A stretch of DNA of 36,580 bases from Planctomycetaceae bacterium. Lineage in GTDB: Bacteria > Planctomycetota > Planctomycetia > Pirellulales > Thermoguttaceae. The notes below the pieces were generated by a model. That model did not search any database. It was given only the letters and a program-made list of their open reading frames with translations, and had not been told where the DNA came from. The position numbers were made by a program, and so were the translations under genes. Positions 8,294 through 15,609 of the stretch are shown here, piece after piece. Location of the stretch: NCBI GenBank assembly GCA_031279215.1, contig JAITIZ010000382.1, positions 1 through 36,580 on the forward strand. The letters are read 5' to 3'. Position 1 is the first letter of the stretch; every line of letters begins with the position of its first letter.

Positions 8294-9772
8294 GTGCAAG
8301 GATTGAGTGAACCTGTTATTCGCAATATAGTCGAAGAAGTAATCAACCGAATAAGTCAACGAGTTAAACATAACGTTGGTTGTCCGAGTGGTCAACCTCA
8401 TTTTGCATTTTCATCAACTACGCGTAGTTTTCGCGGCTATAATGGACTGTTTGCGGATCCTAACGACGCTATCGCCGCTGCTCGAATTGCATTCGAGGAA
8501 TTGCAACGAAAAACAATAGCTGAACGCGGCGGGATAATCGAAATAATCAGACGAATCGTAATTGAGCAAGCAACTGAACTCGGTACGCTCGAAATGAACG
8601 AAACTAAAATCGGACGTCTTGAACATAAAATCGATAAACTGATCGGATTAGGCAAAAATGCACCCGGTATAGAATTTCTTAAAAGCGATATATTCAGCGG
8701 CGATCACGGATTGACATTAATCGAATACTCGCCTTTTGGTGTTATTGGTGCTGTTTCACCGGTAACTCATTCTTTGCCGACTATTGCAAACAATGCGATC
8801 AATATGATTGCGTCTGGTAATACTGTTGTTTTCAATCCGCATCCAAGCGGTAAACGAATTGCAGCTGAAGGTGTCCGCCGATTCAATGCTGCTATTTTCA
8901 ACACGTATGGAATTGATAACTTGATCAATGTCGTTGTTGAACCAACGATGCAAACAGCTGACATTATTTTTCGTCATCCTGATATTGCTTTGATTATCGT
9001 TACCGGCGGTCCCGGAGTCGCTAAAGCTGCTATGTCTCAAACAAAACGTGCGATTGTTGCCGGACCCGGTAATCCGCCTGTCGTCGTAGATGAGACCGCA
9101 AATCTCGAACAAGCTGCAAGGAGTATTATCTATGCCGGCGCTTACGACAATAATTTATTGTGTCTTGCTGAAAAGGAAGTTTTTGTCGTAAATTCTGTTT
9201 TCGACGAGATGATGAAAGCAATGGAAAACGCTGGCGCGGTTCGATTAAACGCTGCCGAAGTCAACGCATTTACAGATAAAGCAATCGTTCAAGCCGGAGA
9301 AGGTAACGCTAAACACGACGCACCAAGCCGCGATTTACTCGGTAAAAATGCAAAAGTTCTCGCTGATAGTATCGGAAAAAATATTCCTGATAAAACAGAA
9401 TTGATATTCGGTGAAACAGATGAAACCAATCCTTTCGTTTCTGTCGAACAGATGATGCCTTTTCTGCCGTTTGTAAGAGTTCACGATGTAAACGAAGGAA
9501 TACGACTCGCAAAAAAATACGAACACGGATTTCGGCACACCGCTGTTATTCACTCAAACAATGTAAATACAATTACAAAAATGGCGAAAGAACTCGATAC
9601 GACTATTTTCGTTACAAATGGTCCAAGTACTGCCGGAAACGCCGGAGGAAATGCAGGTTTCTCGTCGTTTTCTATCGCTGGTCCAACTGGTGAAGGAATT
9701 ACAACGCCGCTCACTTTCACAAGATCAAGACGTTACGCTCACGTGGGAAGCCTACACATTTTAGGCAAATAA
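8294..9772 (+). CDS. CoA-acylating aldehyde dehydrogenase of the microcompartment (PduP/EutE-like)
   Basis: 492 aa from a GTG at 8294, chosen because AGGAG lies about 10 bases upstream. It oxidises an aldehyde (here probably lactaldehyde) to the acyl-CoA with NAD+. Residues 5-21 (SEPVIRNIVEEVINRIS) form an amphipathic helix followed by a loose linker, the form of an N-terminal encapsulation peptide. The catalytic domain follows: EYSPFGVIGAVSPVTHS near 144-160, TGGPGVAKAA near 237-246, and the catalytic Cys290 in NNLLCLAEKEVFVV, which is the CoA-acylating pattern. The C-terminal half contains the FTxxITxP-like loop near TGEGITTPLTFTR. It is the internal signature enzyme of the BMC locus. Confidence 0.93.
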   Translation: MQGLSEPVIRNIVEEVINRISQRVKHNVGCPSGQPHFAFSSTTRSFRGYNGLFADPNDAIAAARIAFEELQRKTIAERGGIIEIIRRIVIEQATELGTLEMNETKIGRLEHKIDKLIGLGKNAPGIEFLKSDIFSGDHGLTLIEYSPFGVIGAVSPVTHSLPTIANNAINMIASGNTVVFNPHPSGKRIAAEGVRRFNAAIFNTYGIDNLINVVVEPTMQTADIIFRHPDIALIIVTGGPGVAKAAMSQTKRAIVAGPGNPPVVVDETANLEQAARSIIYAGAYDNNLLCLAEKEVFVVNSVFDEMMKAMENAGAVRLNAAEVNAFTDKAIVQAGEGNAKHDAPSRDLLGKNAKVLADSIGKNIPDKTELIFGETDETNPFVSVEQMMPFLPFVRVHDVNEGIRLAKKYEHGFRHTAVIHSNNVNTITKMAKELDTTIFVTNGPSTAGNAGGNAGFSSFSIAGPTGEGITTPLTFTRSRRYAHVGSLHILGK

Positions 9773-9800
9773 AAAATTGTAATCATTCGATTTATTTATT

Positions 9801-9970
9801 GTAACGAAAAACATAACAAACGAAAAAATCCTGTAGAGACTCAATACCTTGTGTCTCGAATTTTCGATTTTATTTATTGTAACGAAAAACGTAACAAACG
9901 AAAAAATCCTGTAGAGACACGATACCTTGTGTCTCGAATTTTCGATTTTATTTATTGTAACGAAAAACGA
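9801..9970. repeat. 78-bp direct repeat, two copies plus a partial third
   Basis: Units begin at 9801 and 9879 and a partial third begins at 9957, with the same phrase gtaacgaaaaac at each start. Each full unit contains a hairpin of the form gagacac...gtgtctc with a short loop (clearest in the second copy near 9915-9936). Related text (gagacacaatac, ccttgtgt) recurs around 13790-13880. The repeat fills the gap between the aldehyde dehydrogenase and the second BMC-P gene; the partial third copy ends directly at that gene's start. Confidence 0.9.
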
Positions 9971-9972
9971 TA

Positions 9973-10227
9973 ATGATCAAAGCAAAGGTAATTGGCACGG
10001 CAACGTCAACAATTAAGCATTGTTCACTCGACAGTTGGAAGCTGCTTGTTGTGAGTGACGGTTTCGACGTGTATATCGCTTTGGATAAATTTGGTGCCGG
10101 TGAGGGCGATAACGTAATTGTTACAAATGACGGAGCGTATGCGTCTGAAGTTGTCGGTGATCGTAACTCACCGGCGAGATGGTGCGTGATCGGATTAATT
10201 GACGATATTACAAATAACAAAAATTAA
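9973..10227 (+). CDS. BMC-P (EutN/CcmL-type) shell vertex protein, copy 2
   Basis: 84 aa with an ATG start. It begins MIKAKVIGTATSTIKHCSLDSWKLLVV, then ALDKFGAGEGDNVIVTNDGAYASEVVGDRNSPARWCVIGLIDD. The glycine-rich GAGEGD turn and the VIGLID ending are EutN/CcmL features. It is shorter than copy 1 because the mid-domain loop is reduced, and it carries an unusual Arg-Trp-Cys just before the last strand. The partial third 78-bp repeat ends right before the ATG, so no clear Shine-Dalgarno is seen. It is probably a vertex pentamer of the same shell. Confidence 0.9.
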   Translation: MIKAKVIGTATSTIKHCSLDSWKLLVVSDGFDVYIALDKFGAGEGDNVIVTNDGAYASEVVGDRNSPARWCVIGLIDDITNNKN

Positions 10228-10303
10228 TTGAATTGCCGAATCAAAAATTGATCATATTATCGCAATTATCGCAAAAAAAATTTTTAAGATACGGAATTAA
10301 ATT

Positions 10304-11068
10304 GTGACAATCAGTAGTACAAACAATAGGATTACAGACAATATTAATATTACCGATATTGTTCAAAAAATTTTGGCAGACCTTAAAATCAAGCCGGAAT
10401 TTACCGAAATTTGTCATAAGACCGCTGATAATTCAATAACGGACAAAGATAATACGGTCAAAGATAATATTGAACAAACAAATACAATCGGACTTGATGA
10501 AACCGAATTGTTAATCGACAGCGGACATGTAATTTCACTCGGCGACATCAAAAGACAACTTGACAATAATCACAATCAAAAAATTTTGAAAATAGTTATT
10601 CCGTCTAAAAGTATTTTGACGCCTTCGGCAAAAGACGAAATAAAAAAACGCGGTCTCGGAATTATCGTACAAAAAACCGGTGAAAGTAATATTAGAAATA
10701 TCTCACTTTGGTTAGCAGAACACGGCAACGCGATAGTTTCGCCGCCGATATTGAAAAAATTACAAGCCGAATATTATTTGACACGGAATCAATTTATCAA
10801 CATTTCCGAAATCGTTGAAGAATCTGTAAGAATTACAGGACAAAAAAAACACGGCGTAATTTTGACACAACATCCTGCAACTGCCTTGAGAGTAATCGGA
10901 CTATGCGAATCGTTACGGGTGATCATTGCAATTGATCCCAAACAAGTGTACATCGACGCAAAAGAAATAAACGCAAACTTGATGATAGTATCACCAACAC
11001 GAATAAACGAATTAAATATCATCGAATCGATAAAACAATTTACAAAACAATTTGTAACTATTCAATAA
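10304..11068 (+). CDS. Unrecognised BMC-associated protein, possible cargo or adaptor
   Basis: 254 aa from a GTG start; I cannot assign a function. Residues about 13-29 (NINITDIVQKILADLKI) form an amphipathic helix like an encapsulation peptide, followed by a polar Asn/Asp/Thr-rich linker to about 62. Residues 73-123 contain SGHVISLGDIKRQL and SILTPSAKDEIKKRGLGIIV, phrasing like the N-terminal region of EutT and related BMC proteins (TPSAxDxLKxxGI). The C-terminal half (from about 131) alternates strands and helices (HGVILTQHPATALRVIGLC, NANLMIVSP), in the manner of an RpiB/LacAB-like alpha/beta fold; this is an inference. It sits between two BMC-P genes, so a role inside the organelle is likely. 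Confidence 0.8.
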   Translation: MTISSTNNRITDNINITDIVQKILADLKIKPEFTEICHKTADNSITDKDNTVKDNIEQTNTIGLDETELLIDSGHVISLGDIKRQLDNNHNQKILKIVIPSKSILTPSAKDEIKKRGLGIIVQKTGESNIRNISLWLAEHGNAIVSPPILKKLQAEYYLTRNQFINISEIVEESVRITGQKKHGVILTQHPATALRVIGLCESLRVIIAIDPKQVYIDAKEINANLMIVSPTRINELNIIESIKQFTKQFVTIQ

Positions 11069-11206
11069 TTTTTCCTTATATTCGGTGTTTTTCGACTGTT
11101 TCGTTTTTTTGTGAATTTGTTTTTTTGTGAATTTCGTATTTCGTATATTTCGTATTTCAAAAAAAAAGAGTGCAGGTAAAAATATCGCCAAACGGAGAAA
11201 TGAATA

Positions 11207-11488
11207 ATGAGAATAGGAAAAGTAATTGGAACGTTGACGCTTTCTAAATCGCATGATTCACTTCGCGGCAGTAGTTGGCGGATAGTTGTACCTGTCAGTG
11301 AAAGTAATTTGTACGAAAATACAGAACCCGAGTCTGAAGAACTAATAGTTTACGACGATTTAGGTACCGGCAGCGGTGAATTGATTGCTTTTACGGAAGG
11401 TGCCGAAGCGGCGAAACCTTTTTTTCCATCGCTTAAACCTGTTGACGCTTACAACGCCGCAATATTAGACAAAATAGATTTACAATAA
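11207..11488 (+). CDS. BMC-P (EutN/CcmL-type) shell vertex protein, copy 3
   Basis: 93 aa with GGAG about 10 bases before the ATG at 11207. It starts MRIGKVIGTLTLSKSHDSLRGSSWRIVVPVSE and continues VYDDLGTGSGELIAFTEGAEAAKPFFPSLKPVDAYNAAILDKIDL. The GTGSGE turn and the AAILDKIDL end match the family. The region just after the first strands carries an acidic insert (ENTEPESEE). Three diverged BMC-P paralogues in one operon are characteristic of the planctomycete/verrucomicrobial BMC type. The upstream gap (11069-11206) has AT-rich micro-repeats of tttttttgtgaattt and cgtattt. Confidence 0.92.
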   Translation: MRIGKVIGTLTLSKSHDSLRGSSWRIVVPVSESNLYENTEPESEELIVYDDLGTGSGELIAFTEGAEAAKPFFPSLKPVDAYNAAILDKIDLQ

Positions 11489-11708
11489 ATTTAAGATTGA
11501 ACATTTTAATAATTGACGATTTTAATAATTGTAATGTTGAATGAATTTTTATATCCTGACGGGATATTTTCAATATAGCCGATGGTATTGTGCCGGACAT
11601 GAATTAATTGTTACGTTTTAATAATGCAATATCAACGGACAATCGGATTGCAGAATTTTCAAAGCCCGCATTGGGTATAACAATCAAACAAATTTAAGGA
11701 TTATTGAG
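11489..11708. other. Intergenic spacer with a small hairpin before the aldolase
   Basis: A short stem ATATCC/GGATAT (11551-11556 and 11562-11567) followed by T4 lies between the third BMC-P gene and the aldolase. It is too weak to call a full terminator but might reduce read-through. No other structure is seen. Confidence 0.35.
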
Positions 11709-12680
11709 ATGCTTAACATTCATCAAGTTAAAGAGGAGATTTGCGATATTGGTCGTCGTATTTACAATCGCGGATTTGCGGCGGCAAATGACGGCAACAT
11801 ATCTTATCGAATAGACGAGAACCGTGTCGTTTGTACGCCGACTGGTATTAGTAAAGGTTTTATGAAACCCGAAGACCTTTGTATCGTTGACATGGAAGGT
11901 AATCAAATTTCAGGTACAAAAAAACGTACAAGTGAAATATTACTTCATTTGACAATAATGAAATCACGTCCTGAAGTCAAATCGGTTGTTCATTGTCATC
12001 CGCCTCATGCAACAGCGTTTGGGATAGCGCGAGAGGCGATACCGCAATGTCTAATGCCCGAAGTTGACATTAACATGGGTGATGTTCCGATAGCAAAATA
12101 CGCATTGCCGGGCGGTCAAGGATTTGCTGATGTCGTAATGCCGTATATTATGAAAAGTGATATTATTGTTCAAGCTAATCATGGTACGGTTAGTGTTGGT
12201 CCAACTATCGAGCGGGCGTATTGGCTGGCAGAAATGTTAGACGCTTATTGCAGAATTTGTTTAATTGCACGTGATCTCGGTAAAGTTGAATATTTCACAC
12301 GGGATGAAGCGGAAGATTTATTACAATTAAAACAAAAATGGGGATTCAAAGACCCGCGAGCTGAATTAGAAAATTGCGAACTCTGTGCAAACGATATTTT
12401 TCGTGAAAGTTGGAAAGAAACAGGCGTCGGACACAGAGCTTTTCAACCGCCGGCATTTAAACGCAAAGATGATATTCTTGATCAAAAATCTACAAATCCG
12501 AATTGCAAATGCGGAGGCAGCAGATGTAAGATGAACTCACAAAATTCACAAAATTCACAAGGCTCACAAGGCTCACAAAATCCTGCGAACATTACTGATT
12601 CAAATGTACCGGCAAGCGATGAATGTGAGTTAATAATAAAAACAATAACAGACCGTGTAATTAAAGCATTGGCAGGTTGA
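11709..12680 (+). CDS. Class II (FucA/RhaD-like) aldolase with C-terminal encapsulation peptide
   Basis: 323 aa, ATG preceded by AAGGA about 10 bases upstream. The class II aldolase/adducin domain occupies residues 1 to about 220: DGNISYR near 28, the catalytic Glu76, zinc ligands His95 and His97 in HCHPPH, and His158 in QANHGT. Relatives cleave L-fuculose or L-rhamnulose 1-phosphate to lactaldehyde and dihydroxyacetone phosphate. The usual enzyme is about 215-260 aa, so this one has a long tail: CELC at 223-226, CKCGGSRC at 266-273, a Ser-Gln-rich linker (275-292), and a final amphipathic helix (ELIIKTITDRVIKALAG) that looks like an encapsulation peptide. It would feed the aldehyde dehydrogenase inside the compartment. 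Confidence 0.92.
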   Translation: MLNIHQVKEEICDIGRRIYNRGFAAANDGNISYRIDENRVVCTPTGISKGFMKPEDLCIVDMEGNQISGTKKRTSEILLHLTIMKSRPEVKSVVHCHPPHATAFGIAREAIPQCLMPEVDINMGDVPIAKYALPGGQGFADVVMPYIMKSDIIVQANHGTVSVGPTIERAYWLAEMLDAYCRICLIARDLGKVEYFTRDEAEDLLQLKQKWGFKDPRAELENCELCANDIFRESWKETGVGHRAFQPPAFKRKDDILDQKSTNPNCKCGGSRCKMNSQNSQNSQGSQGSQNPANITDSNVPASDECELIIKTITDRVIKALAG

Positions 12681-12784
12681 CGTAATAAGAATAAAAAATA
12701 TAATTTCGTCTCGTTTAAATTTACTGAATTTATAAATTATTAGAGATAAACGAAACGAATATTATGTATATCAGAATTTGTGTT

Positions 12785-12833
12785 ACCGATCGCAAATTGT
12801 AGTTGGAACAATTTGTGACCGGTTGTTTTTTTT
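12785..12833 (+). terminator. Strong rho-independent-like terminator after the aldolase
   Basis: A 16-bp stem (12785-12800 with 12808-12823; 14 Watson-Crick pairs, one G-T wobble, one mismatch) with a 7-base loop is followed by a T tract (ttgtttttttt). It lies about 105 bases after the aldolase stop and 63 bases before the next gene, so it probably ends the BMC transcript. An attenuator or regulator-binding palindrome for the next gene is an alternative. Confidence 0.8.
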
Positions 12834-12895
12834 GTGATTGTTTATTGTTTATTTAAAGTTTTGTCCTGTTATGGGCAGCACATTGGCGGTGGGCT

Positions 12896-13681
12896 ATGCA
12901 AGTTGACATAATTGATCCGGTTTTACGTTCTTATCCCAAGCTGGAGTATCCGCGTTATAAATTTGGGGAGCGGGTAGCGTTTTTTATTCCGTGTTTTATT
13001 GAGCAGTTTTATCCGTCGGTAAAGCGTGCGATGTGTCGTTTATTTGATGCTGAGGGTATATCGTTTGAGATTCCATCTGGGCAGACGTGTTGCGGACAAC
13101 CGGCGTTAAACAGCGGATATTGGAAGGAAGCTCGTAAAGTCATGGAGTATTTCACTAAAATATTTGGAGTTTATGACTGGATTATTACGCCTTCGACTTC
13201 GTGTGCTGCTATGTGTAGAGTTTTTTTTGGATATTTATCGCCGAACTCGATTCATGCTGAAGTTGGCAAACGTGTTTTTGATGTAAGTGAATTTTTTGTC
13301 AATTTATTTGGGAAGATTGATTTCAATGCGAGTTATAGCAAGCGGGTTGCGCTTCATATTGGTTGTCATGGACGCCGTGAGTTAGGGATAGTAGAGCAAC
13401 CGTTATTGTTATTGAATAATATTAAAAATTTGATTTATACTCCGTTACCGTTTATGGAGGAGTGTTGTGGTTTTGGCGGAACGTTTAGTGTAAAAACGCC
13501 CGGAACTTCGATTGCGATAGGGCAACGAAAAATATCGAACATTGCAAGCTCTGGATGTGAAGTCGTAGCGACGTCGGATTTAAGTTGTGCAATGCACTTT
13601 GGGGGGATGATGCAAAGAGACAACAAGTTAAAAAACATTCCGATAAAACACATAATAGAATTACTCTCACCAGAAGAATAG
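12896..13681 (+). CDS. LutA/GlcF-type cysteine-rich (CCG domain) oxidoreductase subunit
   Basis: 261 aa from the ATG at 12896; the nearby ATG at 12871 is out of frame. Two cysteine-rich CCG domains are complete: PCFIEQFYP with CCG at 65-67 and Cys103 in TPSTSC, then HIGCHGRR with Cys157, CCG at 190-192 and Cys231 in DLSCAMHFGG. This is the pattern of LutA (YkgE), the heterodisulfide-reductase-like subunit of L-lactate oxidation. LutB and LutC partners are absent here. PVC-type BMC loci are known to contain such a gene, so a role in oxidising lactate derived from lactaldehyde is plausible. The terminator before it suggests its own promoter or regulated read-through. Confidence 0.88.
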   Translation: MQVDIIDPVLRSYPKLEYPRYKFGERVAFFIPCFIEQFYPSVKRAMCRLFDAEGISFEIPSGQTCCGQPALNSGYWKEARKVMEYFTKIFGVYDWIITPSTSCAAMCRVFFGYLSPNSIHAEVGKRVFDVSEFFVNLFGKIDFNASYSKRVALHIGCHGRRELGIVEQPLLLLNNIKNLIYTPLPFMEECCGFGGTFSVKTPGTSIAIGQRKISNIASSGCEVVATSDLSCAMHFGGMMQRDNKLKNIPIKHIIELLSPEE

Positions 13682-13693
13682 CGGCTAGTGCTT

Positions 13694-13745
13694 AGTGGTC
13701 AGTGGTCAGTGGTTAGTGGTCAGTTCGCATGCGGAGATTATCATC
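13694..13745. repeat. Heptad tandem repeat plus shared block, copy A
   Basis: Four tandem units of agtggtY (13694-13721) are followed by agttcgcatgcggagatta. The same arrangement with two heptads recurs at about 15172-15212. Each copy begins about 15 bases after the stop codon of the gene before it. Confidence 0.85.
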
Positions 13746-14053
13746 GGCTATAATTTCGAATCACCAATCACCTACGCTATTTTGTAGAGAGACACAATAC
13801 ACCCCGTGTTTCTGTGTTATGTGATAAACTTTCTATCATCGGAATTTCCGAAGATGCACAATACACCTTGTGTTTCTGTGTTATGTGATAAACGTAATAT
13901 TTCGGTGAAAAATTTCTTTCAGAAGGTTTCAAATTCTTTTTTTACAAACCTTATTACCTTATTAAAAAATCGTTTTTCAATAATAAGGTAACAAGGTTTT
14001 GTTTTTTTGTGATTTTTAAACACGAAAAGCACGAAAAGGAGTTAACTATCAAG
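13746..14053. other. Intergenic region with hairpin-bearing duplicate
   Basis: No gene is seen. Around 13785-13895 the phrase acaatacaccYYgtgtttctgtgttatgtgataaac occurs twice in tandem and is related to the hairpins between the aldehyde dehydrogenase and the second BMC-P. From about 14015 the words aaacacgaaaagcacgaaaagga appear and recur near 18570. Confidence 0.5.
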
Positions 14054-14172
14054 AAGTCCCGCTAGGGACGACACTTTATTAACCGTATGCTTTAGCTTAC
14101 GGATCAACGCAATAAACATATCCAAGTCCCGCAGGGACGACACTTTATTAACCGTATGCTTTAGCTTACGGA
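14054..14172. repeat. Two direct copies of a ~50-bp double-hairpin repeat
   Basis: Copies at 14054-14103 and 14124-14172 are identical except for one inserted base. Each contains two stem-loops: gtcccgc-agggac, and ccgtatgc-ttta-gcttacgg (one bulge pair). This is the form of a REP-like intergenic palindrome family. The copies lie upstream of the SDR gene. Confidence 0.88.
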
Positions 14173-14378
14173 AGGAGCTTTTACTACACATATTGTTTTT
14201 CTTTTTAAGTTAATTACAATTTGCGGCTTGTTTGAAACTCGTGCAAGTTGTTTCTTGACTCTTTTGTTGAGCTTGCACAAGATTAGTTTTTGATAAATTG
14301 ACACATAAATTGCCAATAGTCAAAATTAAAAAAATAAATTTAAAGGAAAATTCAGAAATTACAAAAAACAAAAAAATA

Positions 14379-15155
14379 ATGGAATTCAAAGACAAAGTAG
14401 CATTAGTAACCGGCGCAACCGGTTCAATCGGTAAAGAAATAGCTAAACGTATTGTCGCCGAAGGCGGCAAAGCCTTCATTACAGATATCGATCAATCAAA
14501 AATCGATGCCGTATCAGAAGAAATAGGCTCAAACTGCAGCGGATTAGCAGCAGATATAACTAAATTAGATGCCGTTACTTCAGTTGTCGAAGCATGCCGG
14601 AAAAAATTCGGTAAAAATATTAACGTACTAGTTAATGTCGCAGGTACGTCCGGTAAAGGTAATAAAATCGAAGATGTCGATGAAAAAGAATGGGATTTTA
14701 TCTATGCCGTCAATGTTAAAGGTACGTTCTTTTTTATCAAACGCATAATGCCGATAATGAAAGAACAAGGTAACGGTTCAATCGTAAATTTTTCAAGCAA
14801 GTCCGGAAAAACAGGCTCGGCATTGATGAGTGCATATAGCTCGGCAAAAGGCGCAATCATTACACTGACACAAGCCCTAGCTTACGAAGTTGCAAAATTG
14901 AATATTCGTGTAAACTGCGTTTGCCCAGGTATAACCGAATCAACCGGCGTATGGACACACGTTTCTGCCGACTATGTCAATAACATGAAAATGCCTCACG
15001 ATGAAATCGTAAAAACATTCACCGCAAAAGTTCCAATGGGACGCTTAGCACATATTGAAGATGTCGTCAATGTAGCTTGCTTCTTAGCAAGCGATAGATC
15101 CGCATACATGACCGGTCAAGCAATAAACATAACAGGAGGCCGCGAAATGCACTGA
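14379..15155 (+). CDS. Short-chain dehydrogenase/reductase (SDR)
   Basis: 258 aa from the ATG at 14379 (MEFKDKVALVTG); the frame is open 81 bases further upstream, but that extension is Lys/Asn-rich and not SDR-like. The classical SDR layout is complete: nucleotide-binding TGATGSIG (11-18), NVAG near 86-89, catalytic Ser140, Tyr153 and Lys157 (YSSAK), RVNCVCPG, and the C-terminal SDRSAYMTGQAINITGG. It reduces or oxidises a small alcohol, ketone or sugar acid with NAD(P); the substrate is unknown. Its position 700 bases after the BMC locus invites a link to fucose or rhamnose acid metabolism, but the repeats between them argue against one transcript. Confidence 0.88.
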   Translation: MEFKDKVALVTGATGSIGKEIAKRIVAEGGKAFITDIDQSKIDAVSEEIGSNCSGLAADITKLDAVTSVVEACRKKFGKNINVLVNVAGTSGKGNKIEDVDEKEWDFIYAVNVKGTFFFIKRIMPIMKEQGNGSIVNFSSKSGKTGSALMSAYSSAKGAIITLTQALAYEVAKLNIRVNCVCPGITESTGVWTHVSADYVNNMKMPHDEIVKTFTAKVPMGRLAHIEDVVNVACFLASDRSAYMTGQAINITGGREMH

Positions 15156-15171
15156 TTAAATCTCCAGCAGT

Positions 15172-15212
15172 TAGTGGTTAGTGGTTAGTTCGCATGCGGA
15201 GATTAGCATCGA
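15172..15212. repeat. Heptad repeat plus shared block, copy B
   Basis: Two agtggtt units followed by agttcgcatgcggagatta, matching copy A at 13694. The two copies bracket the SDR gene as direct repeats. Confidence 0.85.
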
Positions 15213-15536
15213 ATCTACGAGTCTAAGTTCGAATCATTAACCTCTATTATTGATTCAATATCCTGCCGCCCTTTCAGGGCTTCGGGGAAGGGGGACTTTT
15301 ACCCGCCCCGATGGGGCGGGCGATTCAGTAAAAAATCCTGTTGCCCTTTCAGGGCGATTCTAGTTTATGCGTGAATGGTCACCTTTTTCGTTACAAAAAA
15401 TAAAACCGAATTTTAAAGTACAAAGAGTATATTACATTCGTTTTTTATTTTTTTTATTGAAAATATTGTCAATAAACGTTGCAATATTTTTTAATAAATA
15501 CAACTTGTTTTTGAATCAAAAAATTGTCTATGTTTT
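15213..15536. other. Intergenic region with GC hairpins and a diverged copy of the flanking repeat
   Basis: No credible gene. Hairpins gccctttcagggc occur at 15268-15280 and 15343-15355. A perfect 8-bp GC stem, CCCGCCCC-gat-GGGGCGGG, lies at 15302-15320 in otherwise AT-rich DNA. After the second hairpin, 15356-15450 is a diverged direct copy of the repeat at 15537-15600 (shared phrases tagttt, aaccga-ttttaaagt, agtatatta, gttttttatt). Confidence 0.6.
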
Positions 15537-15600
15537 CGCCCTGCAAGGGTAATTTTAGTTTAAAACGAAAACCGAAATTTAAAGTGTGAAAAGTATATTA
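15537..15600 (+). repeat. Left inverted repeat flanking the 933-aa gene
   Basis: A hairpin (cgccctgcaagggt) followed by about 45 bases that recur inverted at 18453-18518. The copy ends 10 bases from the stop codon of the 933-aa gene. Confidence 0.88.
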
Positions 15601-15609
15601 AGTTGTTTT

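Noticed and set aside
8414-9553. Several minus-strand frames of 65-118 codons inside the aldehyde dehydrogenase gene
   Set aside because: They are antisense to a clearly conserved enzyme and have no independent support.
14298-14378. Upstream extension of the SDR gene
   Set aside because: The added 27 residues are Lys/Asn/Ile-rich and precede the canonical SDR start; the ATG at 14379 fits the family.
15367-15552. 61-codon plus-strand frame between the repeats
   Set aside because: It is mostly repeat-derived sequence with low-complexity Phe/Leu/Lys content and no ribosome site.
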